Source: Diadema setosum
Lineage: Eukaryota > Echinodermata > Echinoidea > Diadematoida > Diadematidae
NCBI RefSeq assembly: GCF_964275005.1
Contig: NC_092698.1
Span: 24,957,447 to 25,021,446 of the forward strand
Reading direction: 5' to 3'
Length of the DNA: 64,000 nucleotides
Shown: positions 32,853 through 45,700 of the stretch, piece by piece
Numbering within the stretch: the stretch's first letter is position 1
Layout: each line of letters starts with the position of its first letter
The notes under the pieces: generated by a model
Database searches by the model: none
What the model saw: the letters and a program-made list of their open reading frames with translations, nothing else
Told to the model about the DNA's origin: nothing
Made by a program: the position numbers and the translations under genes

Positions 32853-35800
32853 CTGAGGTAAAACAAAACGGAATAAAAGCCATGAATTGCAATATTGCGA
32901 CCTGTAAACCCTATAGTAAACTCCCAAAACTGAACCCACACTTATTCTCGTCCTCTCTCTGTCCTGATTATCTCCCCACTCTTCCCTTCGAGAAAAAGAA
33001 GGAAATGGTCACTTCCACTTGGGCACACAGTTGGCATAATTATGTGCGTTTTCCTGTTTATTCATACGTTCGTGTTGCTAGGTTAATTATTTCTTCAAGT
33101 TTCTTTGCTTCCCATGTGTACACATGTTCGTTATCAGACCTGTAGTACCTCCTTGATCAGACATAAATACTTAGGGAACACTGAAGAGACCGCCACATCA
33201 AACACATTATTTCACTTTAAACGAGCTAATATGGAGCGTTTCTTTGAGAGGATCAGATCAACAATTTACCTCTCCGTCGAAGGCGTGGGCTCTTCGGGCT
33301 TTTCCCCTCATCGTCAGCATTTGTCGGTATTTTCGGTAAGGGCGTGGTGCTAGGTCCCACCGAATCCCTTCCGGTGTTCCGCCTACTCCACGTGTTCGTT
33401 ACCCAGTCGCTGGTTACGGACCCCTTCACCGACGATTTGCTGTCAGCCCCGCCGCCGCGAACGGACGACCCCGTCGGCTTGGCGTGCCTCCTGACCTCTC
33501 GGACCACACCGGATTTGAAGTTGTTCCACTTGTTCTGCTTCCGGAAGCTCCGCCAGAGCTCCAGATCGCTTGCGTAGGTCGGAATTAATTCTCTTACTTT
33601 ATTCAGAGTTTCTTCGTCGGCGTACTCACGAAATTTGGACATAGAAATGCGAATGAGTTCGCAGCCGTGGCTGACGACGGAGAGATGCGGCATATGACCC
33701 AGGACACCCTGAATCCCCTGGTTAGAACGGAAATACAGTCAAAGCAACAACAACGATCATATACACTGGAAGCATGGAGAAACACACAAATAGTATAAAG
33801 AGCTTACCTCTAGTCATTACTCGAAAAGTCCAACCAAATCCATTATCTGGGTAATTATGAATATACTCTTAGACAATGTCAATGTCATTTTTATTTGTGG
33901 AAAGAACATCAAGATTGAAAGTCGAAAGGTCGGGAAAGAAATATCTTGACGATAACATAATCTGGACTATGTTCATGAAAATTTATTCAACCCAGTTGTC
34001 AGCCTTACAAAATTGAAATGACCTGCTGAAAAGTAGGGACCAACTAAAAACATTGCTTATTAGTTGTCGATCTCTCAAGGGAAAATTTTTCACTACTAAA
34101 TAAAAAATATTAAAATCTTAACTCCACCCTATGATCGTATTTGTAGTCCAACGGGGGAAAAAAAAACAACAACCTTGTAAGTATGGGTTTCCAAAACAAA
34201 ATCTATTCTTAACTTCGTATCTATTTCAAGCACCGCTGTAACCACAGAACTTACGAAGCAGTCGCCCGGGCGTAACGCATCGACCTGGATGTAGACGCCG
34301 GCATCGACCCCAGGTGCTTTGATTGTCTCCAGGCCAAGGGTAATGTAATCTGGAAGTCTGCACGGCGTCTCATCAGATGGTTCTGAAGTCCTAGAAGAAG
34401 GAAAATGTCAATTGTCATACATTGTACGTATGTTTCATTCCTTTCTTGACTCATCATTCGTATATACGTCAATGCAGGTGAAAGGAAGTTCGTAAATATG
34501 ATGACAATGATGATGATGACAATGACGACGACGACGACGACGATGTGACTAAGATCAGCATTTATATAGCGCCATATATCTGTAAAGAACATTCAAATGC
34601 GCCGCGCTCCCACAATGTGTCACAATAAATGTATGATGTTTGCATGTTTTAGTGTGTTATTTATAAAGTCATTTTATTTCATGTTCTATAATCTTAAAAC
34701 CTTATGAATTCTTTTATTCTTCACCTCCGAAGCATCTACTCTTCCAGGCAACATTCTTTTCATGGTGTTTCGATGTGAAATTGCGTTTCCAGCGTTAAAG
34801 GTGAAAACGCATGGTAATCGGAAAAGGCTGGAGATAGAGCATCTAAACCGCCTACAGACCGATCCGACCAGGGAGGTGGTTCCACCTCCCTGATCCGACC
34901 TGGCAGCAAAATCCGCCATTACTGTGGTGTCCCATGCGCGCACGCGTGTGGCGAATGCATGATGAGTATGGTGACCGGCTCGCCCCCGCCGCAGTATTAT
35001 ATATCATGCATTTAGTACGGTACATCATGCATTTAGTATAATCATGCATTTAGCGTACGGTGTGCGCAACTCGGACATCGCAAATTGGCGTGTGTTTTTG
35101 CCAGGTCGGACCAGTCAAGGCTGTATCGGCACCAGCACTGCTTTGTAAAGGCAGATAGCCGATTTCACAGTGGACTTACGTCCTGTGACTCGCCGTTCCT
35201 GTCCTTGGCCTCGAACGCGATGTGCCACTCTCTTCTAGCTCGACATCTTCGTCGTCATCCTCGTCTTCGCCCGGGCTAAGCACCCGCTTGTCGGGTTCCT
35301 TCAGCCGCACCGTCGCGCTCCTGCTGCGGATCCTTCTCTCGTTATCATCGTCGTCGACCTCGTTGTCTGTCGGCGTGCGCATCCTCGACGCTATCTGGCC
35401 TGTAGTTCAGATTCAGGTTGGAAAGACAGAGAGGGAGAGAGATGGCAAACGAAAAAAAAAAAAAGAGAGAGAGAGAGCAAAGGATGAGAAGAAGTAAGGT
35501 AGACGTCCCTGGCATCATAAGTCTGATTGTAGGATGTTGATTATGCATGCTTTCTGTTCGGAGTACATCGTATCCCGCATGGATGGAGTCATCGAGAGAC
35601 GAGGCATATTGGACATCCGCCGCGTGTCCGGACATATTAAAAAATGATACCAACCCACTGCCGTTCGTCTTTGCTGACTAACAGCAGTAACGCCAAATCC
35701 GACGGCATCAACCAATGACGTACGTCCTGCCAAACAAATGAATGTAGCCTTCACAAATTTGCTGATAATAACTATTTCACACGTAACAAAGAGAACTGAT

Positions 35801-38800
35801 CCAGCGTCATCACTTTCAAAATATTACTGCGAATTCATTTCTAACAGTAGGCCTATACCTCCGGGTAAATTTTCCTCCTCCAAAATATTAGTATCCCACT
35901 CTTTATGAAGTAAATGAAATAATTGCGATGTTACAGTAAATTGAAAACTAGGCTTGTGAGGGGGGGGGGGGGGGGGAGGACATCGTATTACACACCGGTA
36001 GTCTTTGGTCTCCGCCTGCCGTTCACTGTCGACCCCTTGGCCGACGTTTTCCTCTGCGACTCCAGTCCCGCCCGACTGGCGCCGGTCGTCGCCCGCTGCC
36101 CGCCGCGCTCCCTGTCTTGATCCTGCAGCATCTGTTGCCGCTGTTGCTGCTGTTGCTGCTGATGTTGCATGACCTTGGATCCGATGTCATCGCTCCACAT
36201 GGTGACTGACCGCCCGCTGAGGACGCGGGCCTTTCGGGACATCTGGATGACCTCCTCTTCCTCGGCCTGCTTGGACATGTAAAGCTGGGCTAGGTCCACT
36301 AGTTTCAGCACGTCAGCTCGGCCCTATTATCATCGTAACATGACGGAGGTTTGGAATTAATCGATGGATTAGAAAAATGAGAGGAAAGTATGAGTCAATT
36401 GATCCTCTCAGTATACACAGCTGATCTAGATTAAGTGTATGTGGAATTTCCCATGGTTAGCAATGATTTCAGTATATCTACAGTTACTGTTAACCTTATA
36501 AAGTATTACTGTACAATATTTAGAGTGCATTTTGCACAACGTCAACCGATATGGGTGATATGCATTGTGTTACAGGGGAAATACATAGTACTTTTTTGCG
36601 TGTCTTCTATTAAAATAGTCATTAACGATGTTGGTCTTTCCTACCAGAGATGAGATACAGACTTATTGATGACTTTTGATCAGTTTTTATCTTATCAACA
36701 TATTTACTGGAAAACCGACGAGCAACTTTTTTTTTCGAATTCATCACTGTTCTCGAATATGTATTTCCCTCTTTGGTTCCCTGAACGTTCCACAAAAATT
36801 TAAACGTTCATTAGGCGCAGCAAAAGTAAGGTTCCATTGCTTGGTTTGGATCACTTAAGACATTCTTTGCTAGGTCTTGCCAGGAATACAACTTGTATTC
36901 ATATTATAATAGGCAGGTTGTATTACTCTTATCAAGTCGAGTGTAACATTTCATGTAGAGCCTACGTCACCCGGATAAAGTGTTACAACCATGACAACAT
37001 AAAGATAAATGAAATCTGGCTTGGGAATATCCCTGTGGCATAGTGCATAAAACTTCCGACTCCCAATCGGAGGATCCGAGTTCGATTCCCGCCGAGTGCT
37101 TACGTCCTTGGACCAGATGTTTTTACCCACAATGTCCCTCTCGATCCAGGTGTGCAAATGGGTACCTGGCAACTCTATAGGGTAATACTAATGACAGGGC
37201 CTTCTGGTAGAGCAGTGGCAACCATGAAGAGGCTACCCTGGATAAAGAAGACCTTATTATCACAATAATTATCATAAATACACTGCCACATGCGGATTGG
37301 AGGCGCCCTTAGGGCCCGTCAACCTCCGTTACCTTGGTGATGATGAGCAGCCAATCGGTATTGCGCGCGTCTTTGACAATCAGCGACTCGTTGCAGTATT
37401 CTTCTAGTCGACCCATGTCGGAAATCTCCTCCAGATTCTCCGTTGCCCATGTCGAGAAGATCTTCATACGACTGAATTCGGGGAGTACAGCAAAATGAGT
37501 AAGTATGGATAAATCAATACATAGGTAAATAGATAAATAGAAAAATAGTAAAGACATCAGATTATAAAAAGTAATGCATGCATATAAACAGAATCATTTT
37601 CATGTGCATATTAATATATTGATGTCCATCGTTATCGATCTATGCTACTCCTGCTACGTATAATCCTATGAAAAGCTATCGATTGTTGTTGTTGTTATAC
37701 ATATAAGTCATCAGTTGGCTGTAAAAAGCTGCATTTTTGACTGTCATGAAAACACATAAGCATTTCTCCTTTTTTAAAGACGTATACCTGGATTTGTGTT
37801 CACTCTTTATTCTGGGAATCCTATTGCTCTTCGGCTAATTCCATGGCCTTATCGTATCTTCAAGAAAGTGACGCAAAATTATTCGACTTCAAACAGCCTT
37901 TACAAGCATCATATCCAATCAATTATCATATCATGACAAGCCGGTTGGTGCCTTCCATTAACCCATTCCATACTGAATGACGTGATGCCCATATAGGTTT
38001 AACACACAGGCCACCAGGTTCCCGTATGGAACAGGTTAATGCCGCATGTTCATCGTCATTAGAGCAACATTTCGAGAAAGGATTGCGCCATCATCAAAAA
38101 CAACTATTATAGTCATCGTGAACACTATCGTGACTATCTCTCGCTGTACCTTTTTGCTATCGCATAAAATCGAAGGAACATACATGTAGATGTGAGGTCA
38201 TGCTGTGTTATATCATATTTTGAAAGACGTTATGATTATGATTAAACTATTAATTATCAAATTTCCGGCAATATTTTTTTTAGAAAAGAATCGTCACAAC
38301 AGTCAAGCACATTCACATAATACATTATTTTGATATTGATCGATATCTGGGATATCAATAGGTGCTTACTGATGCTATGTGAATCACGTAGTACATTCCT
38401 AGGGGCGACGGTATCCTTGTCGGTATGGTATACAGCTTATCAACATAGTGTAATTATAATCCCGCATGATTTAAAGTCAAGGCTTCAAATTACAATCCAC
38501 TGCATTCATAAAAACTGACGATTGATCAAGGGATCAAAAACAAACAAACAAACAAACGGGTATTGAAGTGCGTACCAAACATTTATAACATGCACACGTT
38601 TCCTACCTCAGAAAATCGAGCCGATATTCGAATTCCTGCTGGATGTGAAGATGGAGGTTGTTGTCGAAGAACTCGTCGGCGTCGACGACCAGGAATTCCG
38701 TGTCCTGGAGGCACACGACTGTGGCCTTCCTTCGAGTATCCTTTATTAGAGCAATTTCCTGGTTCGAAGAATGGCGAGAAGGAGAAGGGAAGGGGAATAT

Positions 38801-39633
38801 TGAAAGGTGACGGCGATACGGTTGCTCAAAGCGCTCAACAGCATTTAAGTTTGGGACATTGATATTTATATTTCTTGATCTGAAAAAGTCATCGTTGGGC
38901 TACGTAGATGATGCAACATTCATAAAATTGAAGATAAACTAAAGGTAAACTAAGCAAAAGAAGCATAAAAAAACAAACTCGAGGAAGGGACGGAGAGAAA
39001 ACAGTGGCGGATCCAGAGGGGGGCGCAACCAGAGCACGCCCCCCCCCCCACCCCTTTATTTTTCATTACAAACGAAAGAAATAAAAAGAATGAAATAAAA
39101 CCCGGAGGAGGCACCAGAAATATTAGTTGCGCCCCTCCTTTTCAGAATTTCTTGATCCGCCCCTGGTTAAGGTTACATTTTACAAATTCAATCTCGTTAA
39201 AGTCCTTTTTGATTAAAGGGGGTGGCTAGTAACTGATCAGTGGGAATCAGTTGGAATGCTGGGGGATGATTGTTCCAATCCTTGTGGGATTAATCTAAGA
39301 GTACATTATAATTATATCTATTGTTGTGTGAAAATGATTTGCTTCAGAATGGTCTCATATTCAAGTAATGCGCAGTTTAATGTTTCCAGGTTAGCATGCC
39401 TGTACAGTGACGGGGCATTAAACTGCACATTACTTGAATATGAGACCGTTCTGAAGCAAATACTTTTCACACAACAATAGATATATAATGTACTTTTAAA
39501 TGAAACCCACAAGAATTGGAACAATCATCCCCCAGCATTCCCACTGATCAGGCGCGCCGGAAGCAGTTTTGGATTGGGGGGGCAAACACTGGAGGGGGCT
39601 CAAGATTAGACCATGCATATGTTATACACAATA

Positions 39634-39684
<51 letters not shown>

Positions 39685-39685
39685 C

Positions 39686-39730
<45 letters not shown>

Positions 39731-42700
39731 GCGTGTGTGCGTGAGCAATAATGGGACTACAATACATTACGGAATGTGATACATTCAACAACGCAGTCAT
39801 TGAGGAACATTGTAAGTTTTCCTTGCATGGATTATGGAATGACGGTGTGAAACGATCGACAAATTATATACTGTCAGCAACATAAGGTGAATGGCATAAC
39901 AATAAAATGCGAGCGAGCGAAGCGAGCGAGCTTGAAAATTTTGATATTCTACAGTTCCAAAACTGGAGTTTTGATAGTAGCTATATATTTCGCTTTGGAA
40001 ATAAATGGGGGCGCATCTGGCGCAACTGCTGGCAATTATTTGCAGCAACATTAGGAGAAAGGCATAACGATTCAATACGAGCGAGCGAAGCGAGCAAGCT
40101 TGAAAATGTTGACATTCTACAGTCCCAAAACTGGGGTTTGTAGCTATATCTTTCACTTTGGAAATTAATGGGGCGATGCATCGGGCGCAACTGCTGGCAA
40201 TTACTGGCAGCAACATTAGGAGAATGACATAAGGATTCAATGCGAGCGAGCAAAGCGAGCGAGCTTGAGAATTTTGACATTTTACAGTCCCAAAACTCCC
40301 GTCTTTCGCTTTGGAAATTAAGGGGGTGGGGGCATCGGGCGCAGCTGCTGGCATTTACTGGCAGTAACGTTAGGAGAGTGGCATAACGATTCAATGCGAG
40401 CGAGCGAAGCGAGCGAGCTTGAAAATTTTGACATTTTACAGTCCCAAAACTCCCGTTTGTAGCTATATCTTTCGCTTTGGAAATTAAGGGGGGCATCGGG
40501 CGCAACTGGTGGCAATTACTGGCAGCAACGTTAGGAGAGTGGCATAACGATTCAATGCGAGCGAGCGAAGCGAGCGAGCTTGAAAATTTTGACATGTTAC
40601 AGTCCAAAAACTCCCGTTTGTAACTATACCTTTCGCTTTGGAAATTAAGGGGGGGGGGGCATCGGGCGCAACTGCTGGCAATTACTGGCAGCAACATAGG
40701 AGAGTGGCATAACGATTCAATACGAGCGAGCGAAGCGAGCGAGCTTGAAAATTTTGACATTTTACAGTCCCAAAACTCCCGTTTCTAGCTATATTTATCT
40801 TTCGCTTTGGAAATTAAGGGGTGGGGGCATCGGGCGCAACTACTGGCAATTACTGTCAGCAACATTAGGAGAATGGCATAACGATTCAATGCGAGCGAGC
40901 GAAGCGAGCGAGCTTGAAAATTTTGACATTCTAGAGTCGCAAAAACTGCCGTCGTAGCTATGTTTTTCGCTTTAGAAATTAAGGGGGAGGCGCACCGGGC
41001 TCAACATTACTGCTGGATGTGAGCGAGCGAAGCGAGCGAGCTTGAAAATTTTGACATTTTACAGTCCAAAAGCTGCCGTTTGTAGCCATATTTTTCCCCT
41101 TTTATTCATATATATACATATTTATTTTATTTTCTTTGTTTATTCATTTATTTTCATTATTATTATTATTATTATTTTTTTTTTTTTTTGGGGGGGGGGC
41201 TTTTTGGGGGGGCAAAAATGCCTTTTGCCCCCCCACTTTTTGGATTGGGGGGGGGCGGCCGCCCCCCCTGCCCCCCCACTTCCGGCGCCTATGCCACTGA
41301 TTCCCACTGATCAGTTACTCGCCATCCCCTTTAAGCAACTGTAATTAGTAGGACAAAACGTGAACGTTAAATGTGCCTTCCAGTCTCGATATAGAGTTGA
41401 AAACCTTTTGTGTGTCGTTTAACCCATTGAGGACGGGTTGATTTTGCTACAACATGCATTTACCATAGACACTTGCCCCAATATACTTGGGACTTGTCCC
41501 CTATAATATGGGTTGCACATGCATGCTTTTCAGTACGCTTCAATTCGAAACAAACTGAATTGGTATTCTATTACTTCCACGATACTGCAAAAATAATATT
41601 CTGCTATGGATCATAATGCAATCTTCAAATGAAATCTCTTAGCATCTGTGTGCCACTCTTGCGACTATGAATTTACAAAGTATTACTTTTTTCTTATGGT
41701 TTCCTAAAAGCTATCTCCATATAATACGACATAGTGTAGAATCTGAAAGCGCTTCCAGAGAAGGATCTTGTAACTTTGTCCATCGTAATTCATGTTTGAA
41801 GACAATTTTAGCAGGTTTACCCCAAAGCTCGCGCCTTTCTTCAAGATGTTGACCTCCTTCTTGACGAAGGCGTTCATCTCGTCTTCCTCGAGGGTGACAC
41901 CCACTGAGCCAGAGAAGATGAAGTAGAACGAGAATCCAGGATGTCCTTTCCGAACCACCACTCGACGTCGACCATACCTATTTCAACAGTCCATCAAAAT
42001 AGTGCTACGTTGTTTAGTTAATCGTGAGATAAGAGCTCGTCGTTTGAAGAATTTGATGTGTTAAGGCGTTGTTGCGATTTCTTGTATATAGGCAACTTGT
42101 AGTAAATTTGAGATGAGAAGCCGACACCGTACTGTTTGATTAACAAAAGCCAAGAAAGCTGCAATGTTTCAATATTTCTATACAAGAAATGCAAATTTTG
42201 CAATGCAAGTTACTGGATTCCCGCTGTCCGGTACCTTTGAAACAGATGAGCAGTAAAAGAAAAACAATAGAAGGAAAGATATTTTCGGGAAAAGAAAGAC
42301 CAATTATGAGATGCGCACGGAAATTATCTCATAATGGTGCTGATGATCCAGTAAGGGGTCTTGACACTGTGAAAATACTACAATTATACAGGACATTAAC
42401 TGGTAATTAGGGGATTGAATTTTAACTAGGTTCTTCAATGGGGAAACTTTTTAATTCCATTCGACAAAAGGCTGGTGTATTACACGGAACTGCGCTATAA
42501 TGGACGTACATGTATATTGAAGGATGTTGACACAACAGCTGGGAATGACTGGAGCCCGTTAGTATGAAATTTGAACCTCCTCAAAGTATCTCCTAGTTTT
42601 ACATGAAATACTCTGATTGGATTTCAAAATTATTCATCTATTTGTGAGGGGAAAATGTTGCCGAGAGTGCATCAAAAGAAATTGTATAGTTGCACTAGAC

Positions 42701-45700
42701 CATTGCCTCTTCAATTTCTTGCTCGTTGCGTCGCGCTCAATGTTGGGAGAGTTAGGGTGGAAAACATGGCGATGTAGCTTACTTGGCGTATCGAATGACC
42801 TTGCAGATGAGGTCCTGGAGAACGGAAGAGTACTTCCGGAAGCTGTAGAGTCCCCTCATGAGACTCCTTACCAGGCGGATATCTTCAGCCGTCCGGTCCG
42901 CTGGGGCCTTCTGCAGGACAGCTCTCGCCTTCTCCGGCCACGTAAACTGTAATGAGAAACGGAAGATGAGATGTTTATAGGAAACCTGTGATGTCACAAA
43001 GTAAATCTAACTTCACTAATCATAAGGCTAGTACGTTGTTAAATGTACAAATTCTCAGTGCCTGTAGATGTCTGTTGTATGATATTGACGATGTTTATTA
43101 GATGTTGTTTTCATTTTGTATAAGTGTTTGTTTTTAGTCAACGTAGTCTATTTATTTATCTATTTATTGTTCTTGAATGGAGATAGGCGAATTGGAATTA
43201 GCTGCAGTAAGACTTTAATGAAATATTTATGATACCTTTATCGTGTAGCGAAGGAACACAGTGCAATAGGCTGTGAAGGCCACTATTCATCCGTTATTTC
43301 GTCGAGTTCTGGAGGAATTTGCGGCCAACAAATTGCCACGTCTGAATTTCAGTAGCTGCACTTCTTACATATGAGAAAGGGAAGATTGAACTGGCAGAAT
43401 TTAAGTTACATTTTGCACAAATCAGTAAGACATTTGCACAAAAAAAAAAAAAATAAATAAAAAAATCGGTAAATTCGTGAGAAAAACAAGTGTTTTAATT
43501 TTGGAAAACGTGAACTGTTAATTCAAGAATCAGTCATGGATTCTGAATGTTAAAATTAACAATACGAAGAAAGAGCACGAAACCACATAACCACATTAGA
43601 GCATCACATTTGGTGTTTCTAGACAGAGTTGACACAAGTTATGACAGCTCCCCATCCCCCTTTGGAAGAGACGGGTCACGTCTTCCATCCCCCTCAATTA
43701 CCTCGTACTTGGAGCGGTAGTCTGTGGCGTTGAAGCTCAGTCGCTCGGTGCTGTTCTCCGGAATGTAGACCACGCTGGGCGTACGGGACATCTTCTCCAT
43801 GAGATCGGCGATCTGGATGGAGAAAGTGCCCTTGCCCGCCTCCTCGGCGCATTTGTTGAGGCTCAGCTGAACCCCACACATGAACTTCACCTGGCGTCCG
43901 GCCTTCCGGAACCGATCGAGAGGCTGCAGGATTCGAGGGGAGAGCAGACCAGAGGGTTTTACAGTGGACGAGATGGTATTTTTCCCGCGAAAGTAGGCTG
44001 CCAGCTCTCTTAAGCGTATGCGCTGCCATGAAGGATCTTCCCCGGAAAAATCCCGGGAATGCTTCAGGACATGAGCCAGCATTATTGCGATTTTGGCTGA
44101 AGATTCCTCTTAGCACGTCTGCATACTGCATAATCTTTTGTCATTAAAGACATTTAGAGCTTCATTTCTTTACAGTTAGCTTATTTCGATGCATTCATGG
44201 TCTGGAAAACAACTAAAAGTCTGTCCGTTCGCATGAGGTGCAAGGTTACTATGAGCATGCAATTTGACCAATATTCCCTTCCACTTTCGCGAGCAATTGG
44301 AGTGCAGTGAACAGTTATAATGTCTCATTGTAAAGAGCCATGTATGATATCGATATTTGCGAGCGTGCGTCAATATTGCCTAATGCTTTTCCCTTGATGA
44401 TTTGGTAAGATTACCGCTTGTACTTTGATAAAGGCAATGAGAGCCAAGGATTGTGTCAGTTCCCACGACTAACAACGTGTGATAATGAGGTAGATCTGGT
44501 AGATTTTTCGCGCGATGGAACAGAACTCTTACCGGAGCTGCATCCCGACTTCTCTGAGGCCACTGCCCGCGCGGTATCATAGAGGCCAAGCTGGTAAGCC
44601 ATCACATGAAAATGTTTCGAAATGTAAACATAAATAACGTCTAATAGGACATTATAAAACCTGGAACAAATGTGAGGTCTACACTGTTTCGCCAGAGATG
44701 AGTATGCAGTTGTGGCTTCGAATACAAATGTATCCGTAGCAACCATGTGGTATAAGCCAGGCTTGAGTGACATTAAGTATTGTCCGTAAGAGTAACTGTA
44801 GTAGGCCTACACTGTATTCATTTTTTTCCCACAGGGAATGAACGCTATGAACAAAATACTAGGTCATGCCACAATAGTCTGTGTTAAGTGCACTCAAAAT
44901 AATTTAACAAAATATCACGTCGTAATAAAACCCGGTAAAAAATTAGAGATCGCGGCGCTTTGTCACGTTCATGTAAAAACGCATGTTGGTTATAAATAGT
45001 TTTATATGATTATTTTTTTTCTAAATTCTTGAATTATACCATGCAGGATTAAGAGAAGATCATAGGAACTTACCGATAATGATGACGTTCTGTACACTTC
45101 ATCGTCCTTTGACTGTGATAAGGAAATTCAAAGAAAGATTAAAGTAAAGTTACTTGTTCTTGATTCAAAATACATTCTCAAAGGGAAAAAAATGTTTACT
45201 TATGATAATAATGATGATATATTATATCATTTACCGCAAAGCCCATATCATTTAAACAACAAATATTGTCAAGTGAAATTGTTGTCGTTCTGTGTGATGT
45301 CTGTGTATAAGTGTGAGTTCTGTTTTTAATGTTTGTATTTTCATAACGCACAGTGAAAATAATGCCTCCTACCAGATTTGCTGTGCTGCTCAAAGAACTT
45401 TTTTCTTCGTTGTTAATAATAATAGTCCCATACAGTGAGTGAAAACATTCCATTCCACTATCTCCCTTTGCTGGAAAGTGAACTTTCCTGCACTGTAGTC
45501 AGCATGGCGTTTTATTTTGTTTTGTTTTGTTTGTATTAGGATGTTTGTTTGTTTGTTTGTTTGTTTGTTTGTTTGTTTGTTTTATTTTTTGAATGGTTGG
45601 TTGGTTGTTGTTGTTTTTTTTTAGGAGTGTGCTGCTGTGTAGCATGCTCTATGTCAAAATGTGAACAGACGTGTCAAAATCTTTATTAGTGCTTTGTCAT

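Larger units (their letters stand above)
39549..41293. mobile_element. hAT-like non-autonomous element inserted in the foldback
   Basis: It is bounded by a direct 8-base duplication CCACTGAT (39541-39548 and 41294-41301). The ends are CAGGCGCGCCGGAAG and, inverted, CATAGGCGCCGGAAG, matching at 12 of 15 positions and followed by G-rich subterminal sequence. An 8-base target duplication with such ends indicates hAT. It has no transposase. The interior is a CA/TA microsatellite (39640-39727) and an eight-copy minisatellite. Confidence 0.8.
39213..41334. mobile_element. TTAA-flanked foldback element, copy 1, split by an inserted element
   Basis: TTAA, then agggggtggctagtaactg at the left. The outer right end reads cagttactcgccatcccct followed by TTAA at 41331-41334. 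The inner arms pair almost fully (for example attacttgaatatgagacc against ggtctcatattcaagtaat). A cleaner copy lies at 63283-63647, which shows that bases 39549-41293 are a later insertion. The element lies in an intron of the CNBD2-like gene. Confidence 0.85.

Noticed and set aside
32540-32941. Alternative minus-strand frames over the last CNBD2-like exon
   Set aside because: They do not fit the splice phase from the previous exon. Only the frame ending at 32476 does.
39981-40760. 259-codon minus-strand frame
   Set aside because: It spans five units of the minisatellite and its peptide simply repeats with the DNA unit. Frames shift between units and nothing resembles a domain.
39890-41095. 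Regularly spaced repeats resembling a CRISPR array
   Set aside because: The spacers are themselves repeated, the period is about 160 bases, and the setting is a eukaryotic intron inside an hAT-like element.
42617-42952. 111-codon plus-strand frame
   Set aside because: It is the antisense shadow of the CNBD2-like exon at 42783-42946.
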